From assembly GCA_027451165.1 (NCBI GenBank), contig DAIDJX010000030.1, positions 1 to 17,652 of the forward strand: a stretch of DNA of 17,652 bases. Reading direction: 5' to 3'. Origin of the DNA: Prolixibacteraceae bacterium. GTDB taxonomy: Bacteria > Bacteroidota > Bacteroidia > Bacteroidales > Prolixibacteraceae. A program made the position numbers and the translations under genes. The notes beneath the pieces were generated by a model. It had not been told where the DNA came from. It made no database searches and saw nothing but the letters and a program-made list of their open reading frames with translations. Positions within the stretch are counted from its first letter, which is position 1, and every line of letters starts with the position of its first letter. Shown here piece by piece: positions 14,438 through 17,652 of this stretch.

Positions 14438-15361
14438 ATGAAAACTTCAAGAAGGGATTTTCTGATCACCGGCACGCTGGCCCTCGGAGGCGCTGCTTTG
14501 TTGCCCGGACTGGGTTGTAAACCGCAGCCAAAGCAGGCAGCTGTCAAAAAAAGTGGTCTTACCACGGCGGTTCAGCTTTATTGTGTGCGGGATGAGATGA
14601 AAGCCGATCCCCTCACCACCCTCACCAAACTGGCAGAAATGGGCTATACCCATGTGGAACATGCCAACTATGTGGATCATAAATTTTATGGGTGGACACC
14701 TGCTGAATACAAAAAGGTACTCGATGATCTCGGCCTGCTTATGCCTTCCGGTCACACGGTTTTCGGGAAAAACCACTGGGACGACAGCAAACAGGATTTC
14801 AGTGATGACTGGAAATTGCTGGTAGACAATGCCGCTTTCATGGGACAGCAATATGTGGTTAGTCCCTGGCTCGACCCAACCATGTACAGCGACATGGATA
14901 CCCTGCTGAAGTACATGGAGGTTTTCAACAAATGCGGGGAATTTTGTCAGAAAGCGGGGATGCGTTTCGGATATCACAACCATGATTTTGAATTCAGCCA
15001 TAAGATCGGGGAAGAGATGCTGTTCGACCTCATTATGAAAAACACCGATAAGGACAAAGTTGTGCTTCAGTTAGATACGGGGAATATGTACACCGCCGGC
15101 GCCCTGGCCAAGGATTTGCTGGCCAAATACCCCGGAAGATACGACAACATCCATGTGAAAGACATGATCAAAAAAGCAGGGGAAGAGGGCTTTGAAAGCA
15201 CTATTTTAGGGAAAGGTGTACTGCCCATCCGGGAGATCACCGACATGGCCCGCGACCAGGGTACAACATTGTTTGTTATTGAACAGGAATCTTACCAGGG
15301 CCTCGCTCCGCTTGACTGCATGAAGGAAGACCTGGCGGTGATGAAAAGCTGGGGGTACTGA
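14438..15361 (+). CDS. Tat-leader sugar phosphate isomerase/epimerase-like TIM-barrel protein
   Basis: A 307-residue xylose-isomerase-like TIM-barrel protein with a twin-arginine leader (SRRDFLITG, residues 4-12) and a possible lipidation cysteine (Cys27 in PGLGC; the -3 residue is Gly, atypical for a lipobox). The metal site expected for the family is present: His180-Asn181-His182 in FGYHNHDFEF, Asp213 in QLDTGNM, His239 in IHVKDM and Glu282 in VIEQES. Homologues with such leaders are abundant in Bacteroidota and Planctomycetes glycan loci and are thought to act on sugars or keto-sugars in the periplasm; the reaction is not established. It diverges from the GH29 fucosidase. The 41-bp tandem repeat array starts 5 bp after its stop. 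Family call is firm, substrate unknown. Confidence 0.9.
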   Translation: MKTSRRDFLITGTLALGGAALLPGLGCKPQPKQAAVKKSGLTTAVQLYCVRDEMKADPLTTLTKLAEMGYTHVEHANYVDHKFYGWTPAEYKKVLDDLGLLMPSGHTVFGKNHWDDSKQDFSDDWKLLVDNAAFMGQQYVVSPWLDPTMYSDMDTLLKYMEVFNKCGEFCQKAGMRFGYHNHDFEFSHKIGEEMLFDLIMKNTDKDKVVLQLDTGNMYTAGALAKDLLAKYPGRYDNIHVKDMIKKAGEEGFESTILGKGVLPIREITDMARDQGTTLFVIEQESYQGLAPLDCMKEDLAVMKSWGY

Positions 15362-15366
15362 TATTG

Positions 15367-15561
15367 GTCATTTGCCTCCGGCGTCATTAGTCATTGGCGC
15401 TACGCGCGTCATTTGCCTTCGGCGTCATTGGTCATTGGCGCTACGCGCGTCATTTGCCTGCGGCGTCATTGGTCATTGGCGCTATGCGTGTCATTGGCCT
15501 GCGGCGTCATTAGTCATTGGCGCTATGCGCGTCATTGGCCTGCGGCGTCATTGGTCATTGG
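15367..15561. repeat. 41-bp tandem repeat array, 4.76 copies
   Basis: Units begin at 15367, 15408, 15449, 15490 and 15531, the last stopping after 31 bases. Each unit carries GTCATT three times (spacings 18, 16 and 7) and two mini-palindromes: GCC-nnn-GGC (unit positions 8-16) and GCGC-TAY-GCGC (31-41). Differences between copies are at unit positions 7, 12, 23, 37 and 41; those at 12 and 37 are in hairpin loops, 7 and 23 are in linkers, and 41 (C to T in copy 3) keeps a G-U pair on the plus strand. It fills the gap between two convergent genes and overlaps the last 30 bases of the minus-strand CDS. No CRISPR character: there are no unique spacers. Confidence 0.95.
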
Positions 15562-16974
15562 TCGTTTACCTGGAGCACCGGATTTTGCGGATTTTGCGTC
15601 CAGCACCAGGATCCAATCCAGATTTTCACCTGGGGTTGGCGTGTTGAAAGTTAGCATGCCGGTATTCTTAAATGTACCTATTTTGGTGGTTTGTCCATTA
15701 CGCGGGTTAAACCACCAGGCTATAACCTCGCTGTCTTGAATTACCTCCATTTTTATGGCGAATTTCCGGCCAACCGGTGCATAAACCATGGCATAACTTC
15801 CGTTTTGGTCACGGGTAGCCACAAAACTATATGCGCCAACCCCTGGTACCGAAGAAGGTACGTCGGAAGTTACCACAATGGAATTATCGGGAATACGGGT
15901 TAAAAATGGCCGTGACTCCATCAGCATCCGGCCATACATCATTTGTCGGGCACCGGGCTGGTCGATGGCTGCGTACCAGGGCATCAAAGGGCGGTTGATG
16001 GGTTGCCTCCCGGGCGCGTACATTTGCCAGACCGAATGATGGCCATAGGTATGACCGAAAGCGCCGCTGAACAAATCCCAATAAAGAGGCCGGCGCACGT
16101 CGGATGCCACCGAGTGGCCAAAATCATCCGGTTTAAAATTAATGGGATGGTCTTCGTAAATGGGTTCTCCATCCAGGACAGGTTTTCCCGGTTGCAGGTG
16201 ATAATCGTTCAGTGTCATCCGGTAACGCTCCGTATAACTGTTGCTGTGTCCATTCTGGCGCATGTTGAAATCGAGCCATGTTTCATTATGGAAGTATTGG
16301 GCGGAACCGCTACCTCCGGTGGGGTGAAAGGAAATCAGGTGGGCGCCGCCATCCCCCTCGCGTATGCCCATTGCCATTTCTGAAACAATCCGGCGCTGCA
16401 GGTCGTTTTCCACCGGGCGGTCGCCACCGGTAATCCAGATGATGTTCGGACTGTTTTTATAGCGTTCTCCAAGATATTTGCCGTAAATCCGGGCATTTTC
16501 AGGCGTGAAAATCTCGGGTCCGGTACCCCATTTTTTGTTCCATTTGTCACCCCAGGTGGGCAGAAGACCAATAAAAATGCCTTTTTCAGCGGCTTTTTTT
16601 ACCACCCAATCCACATGGGCGAAATACTTTTCATTGGGCGTGGCTGGGTCGTTGTTCAACAAAGGTTTCTCCCCTTCGGCGTTGGGTGCATTTAACCCGT
16701 CCAATTCAGCAAGGGCTACAGCCTGAATGACTGTAAAGCCTTTCTCCCGGCGGTTTTCGAGATACTTCTCTGTATCGGCTTTGGAAAGCCGGTGAAACAG
16801 TTCCCAGGCTGTATCCCCCAAATAAAAGAAAGGGGTTCCGTCTTCAAAAACCAGGAAACGTTTGTTTTCCGAAACTTTCAGTTTGCCATGTTTCAGGTCA
16901 ACAGAGGGGCCCTTCCACTGGGCTGTGGCAGTGGTAAAACCCAGCAAAGCAATCAATAAGAACAGGTTTTTCAT
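15532..16974 (-). CDS. GH140 / DUF4038 apiosidase-like glycoside hydrolase
   Basis: A 480-residue protein with a signal peptide (MKNLFLLIALLGFTTATAQ), a DUF4038 TIM barrel (about 35-365) and a C-terminal beta domain of the putative collagen-binding type (about 370-460). It resembles GH140 endo-apiosidases, which cut apiose side chains of rhamnogalacturonan II. Candidate catalytic residues are Asp185 in WITGGDRP and Glu270 in VLDGEPIYE, as expected for the family. FFYLGDTAWELFHRLS (49-64) is the family's N-terminal signature. Homology appears to end at WILVLD (residue 459). The remaining 21 residues are unusual: a 9-bp tandem duplication gives AKSAKS, and the last nine residues plus TGA are encoded by the 41-bp repeat array. 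Isolated from any apparent polysaccharide utilization locus. GH140 placement good; activity inferred. Confidence 0.88.
   Translation of the reverse strand: MKNLFLLIALLGFTTATAQWKGPSVDLKHGKLKVSENKRFLVFEDGTPFFYLGDTAWELFHRLSKADTEKYLENRREKGFTVIQAVALAELDGLNAPNAEGEKPLLNNDPATPNEKYFAHVDWVVKKAAEKGIFIGLLPTWGDKWNKKWGTGPEIFTPENARIYGKYLGERYKNSPNIIWITGGDRPVENDLQRRIVSEMAMGIREGDGGAHLISFHPTGGSGSAQYFHNETWLDFNMRQNGHSNSYTERYRMTLNDYHLQPGKPVLDGEPIYEDHPINFKPDDFGHSVASDVRRPLYWDLFSGAFGHTYGHHSVWQMYAPGRQPINRPLMPWYAAIDQPGARQMMYGRMLMESRPFLTRIPDNSIVVTSDVPSSVPGVGAYSFVATRDQNGSYAMVYAPVGRKFAIKMEVIQDSEVIAWWFNPRNGQTTKIGTFKNTGMLTFNTPTPGENLDWILVLDAKSAKSGAPGKRPMTNDAAGQ
15581..15598. repeat. 9-bp tandem duplication in the GH140 C-terminal tail
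   Basis: GATTTTGCG occurs twice back to back (15581-15589, 15590-15598). On the minus strand it adds an in-frame AKS repeat just past the conserved C-terminal domain. It suggests replication slippage near the 41-bp array. Confidence 0.85.
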
Positions 16975-17032
16975 GGTTGATTTCTATTATTTCTGAAAAC
17001 AGAGAGGCATTTGAATAAGCCAGGAGAAAAGA

Positions 17033-17050
17033 GTATGACTGCTGTCATGC
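17033..17050. other. Small hairpin between the unidentified gene and GH140
   Basis: GTATGAC (17033-17039) pairs with GTCATGC (17044-17050), 7 pairs including one G-T, loop TGCT. Read on the minus strand it is followed by a pyrimidine-rich stretch (CTCTTTTCTCC). It may be a weak terminator for the right-edge gene or a regulatory dyad 59 bp upstream of the GH140 start. Low confidence. Confidence 0.3.
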
Positions 17051-17092
17051 ATAACTTGTGATGTATTATTTCATTTTTTTCTTCCCGTTGAT

Positions 17093-17652
17093 TTAAAGCT
17101 TCCCGACGGTTTCCATCAGGGCGGTCATGTCGTCGAGCGCTTCGGCGATGCTTTTGCCGCCGGTCATTTCACGGATTTTACGGGATGCGGTTACAGGATC
17201 CATATCTCCTTTGCCGAACTTATCCAGCACTCCGAAAACTTTTCTCCAGTGCTCATTGGCTTTTTTCAGGGCAGGTGCGTTGGGACCGCCTGAATTGGCC
17301 AGTTTGCTCAGGTTGGAAAGCAGTTTGGTTTGCATGTCTTTTGCGGAGCCGCGTGACATTTCCTGAAGTTTTTCATAGACCGACAGGTTGGGATCGTTCA
17401 TCATGTGCCAGTTTTTGAAGCGGGTGACATCCACCCCCTGTTGGGTCCATAGTTTGGAAACAGCGCCGGGATTGCCGCTGAGCCAGGCCAGATCTTTGTA
17501 TGCTTCGGGATGGATGCTGGTGGTAACGGTTTCCCATGATCTCGTGGCGCTTCTGCCTGTCACCTCTTTGTAAGCCTGGTTCCAGGCGGCCTGGGCTTCC
17601 TTCTGCCACTGCTGAAGGGTGGCCCTGGTTCCGTTTTTTGTCAGGGCGCCCA
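17093..17652 (-). CDS. Unrecognised protein, C-terminal fragment
   Basis: The minus-strand frame is open from the window edge to the stop at 17093, giving at least 186 residues; the true start lies to the right. An internal GTG at 17563 is not convincing as a start because the same frame continues upstream with coding-like sequence (TLQQWQKEAQAAWNQAYKE). The visible part has no signal peptide or membrane segment, is predicted by eye to be mostly helical, and is rich in Lys, Trp and Met; repeated short helices (WTQQGVDVTRFKNWHMMND, NEHWRKVFGVLDKFGKGDMD) occur. I do not recognise the family. It could be the tail of a long multi-domain protein. The GH140 gene follows 118 bp downstream on the same strand. 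Function unknown. Confidence 0.7.
   Translation of the reverse strand, partial: GALTKNGTRATLQQWQKEAQAAWNQAYKEVTGRSATRSWETVTTSIHPEAYKDLAWLSGNPGAVSKLWTQQGVDVTRFKNWHMMNDPNLSVYEKLQEMSRGSAKDMQTKLLSNLSKLANSGGPNAPALKKANEHWRKVFGVLDKFGKGDMDPVTASRKIREMTGGKSIAEALDDMTALMETVGKL

Noticed and set aside
15367..15561. CRISPR array
   Set aside because: The whole 41-bp unit repeats with no unique spacers, and no cas gene is near.
15372..15739. Two plus-strand open frames (91 and 108 codons) starting in the repeat array
   Set aside because: Each is a translation of the 41-bp repeat in a rotating frame that then runs antisense through the GH140 end; there is no homology-like content.

Overview
The window reads as a piece of a Bacteroidota chromosome, probably a glycan-degrading member of the Bacteroidales/Marinilabiliales group (inference). 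The signs are exported glycoside hydrolases, Tat-type oxidoreductase and isomerase leaders, a DUF5020 outer-membrane protein, weak Shine-Dalgarno sites, and several perfect copies of the Bacteroidota -7 promoter box TAnnTTTG. No SusC/SusD pair, transposase, integrase, CRISPR array or phage module was recognised.

Layout. Bases 1-435 hold the tail of phosphoglycerate kinase and a small DUF2892 membrane protein, closed by a strong terminator. Bases 532-3117 encode a GH2 beta-mannosidase lipoprotein. After a promoter-hairpin-terminator stretch (possible small RNA) comes a minus-strand pair, ispD then nhaD (5255-3276). Divergent from ispD is a DUF2461 gene (5316-5975). It converges on a Tat-exported aldo/keto reductase (6975-6076) across a perfect 31-bp inverted repeat. 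Bases 7074-9146 carry a two-gene uptake operon, a DUF5020/Tsx-like outer-membrane protein plus an AzgA-type purine permease, followed by tRNA-Val(GAC). A small secreted lipocalin-like protein and an exported galactose mutarotase lie on the minus strand. Divergent from the mutarotase is a GH8 enzyme (11340-12650). A GH29 alpha-L-fucosidase (minus) and a Tat-leader TIM-barrel isomerase (plus) diverge at 14321-14437. The isomerase converges on a GH140/DUF4038 enzyme across a 41-bp tandem repeat array. An unrecognised gene runs off the right edge.

How the genes fit together. The hydrolases (mannosidase, GH8 xylo-oligosaccharidase, fucosidase, apiosidase-like GH140) and the mutarotase would trim plant or algal hetero-oligosaccharides in the periplasm or at the cell surface. 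They sit as separate transcription units rather than one polysaccharide utilization locus. The other genes are housekeeping (pgk, ispD, tRNA-Val), ion homeostasis (nhaD) and purine or nucleoside uptake.

Most notable are the non-coding structures between convergent genes: a 41-bp hairpin-forming tandem array that also supplies the last codons and stop of the GH140 gene, a heptad-built 31-bp inverted repeat, a possible orphan small RNA, and a long hairpin carrying the tRNA-Val promoter in its 3' arm. I found no convincing evidence of a new multi-gene system.
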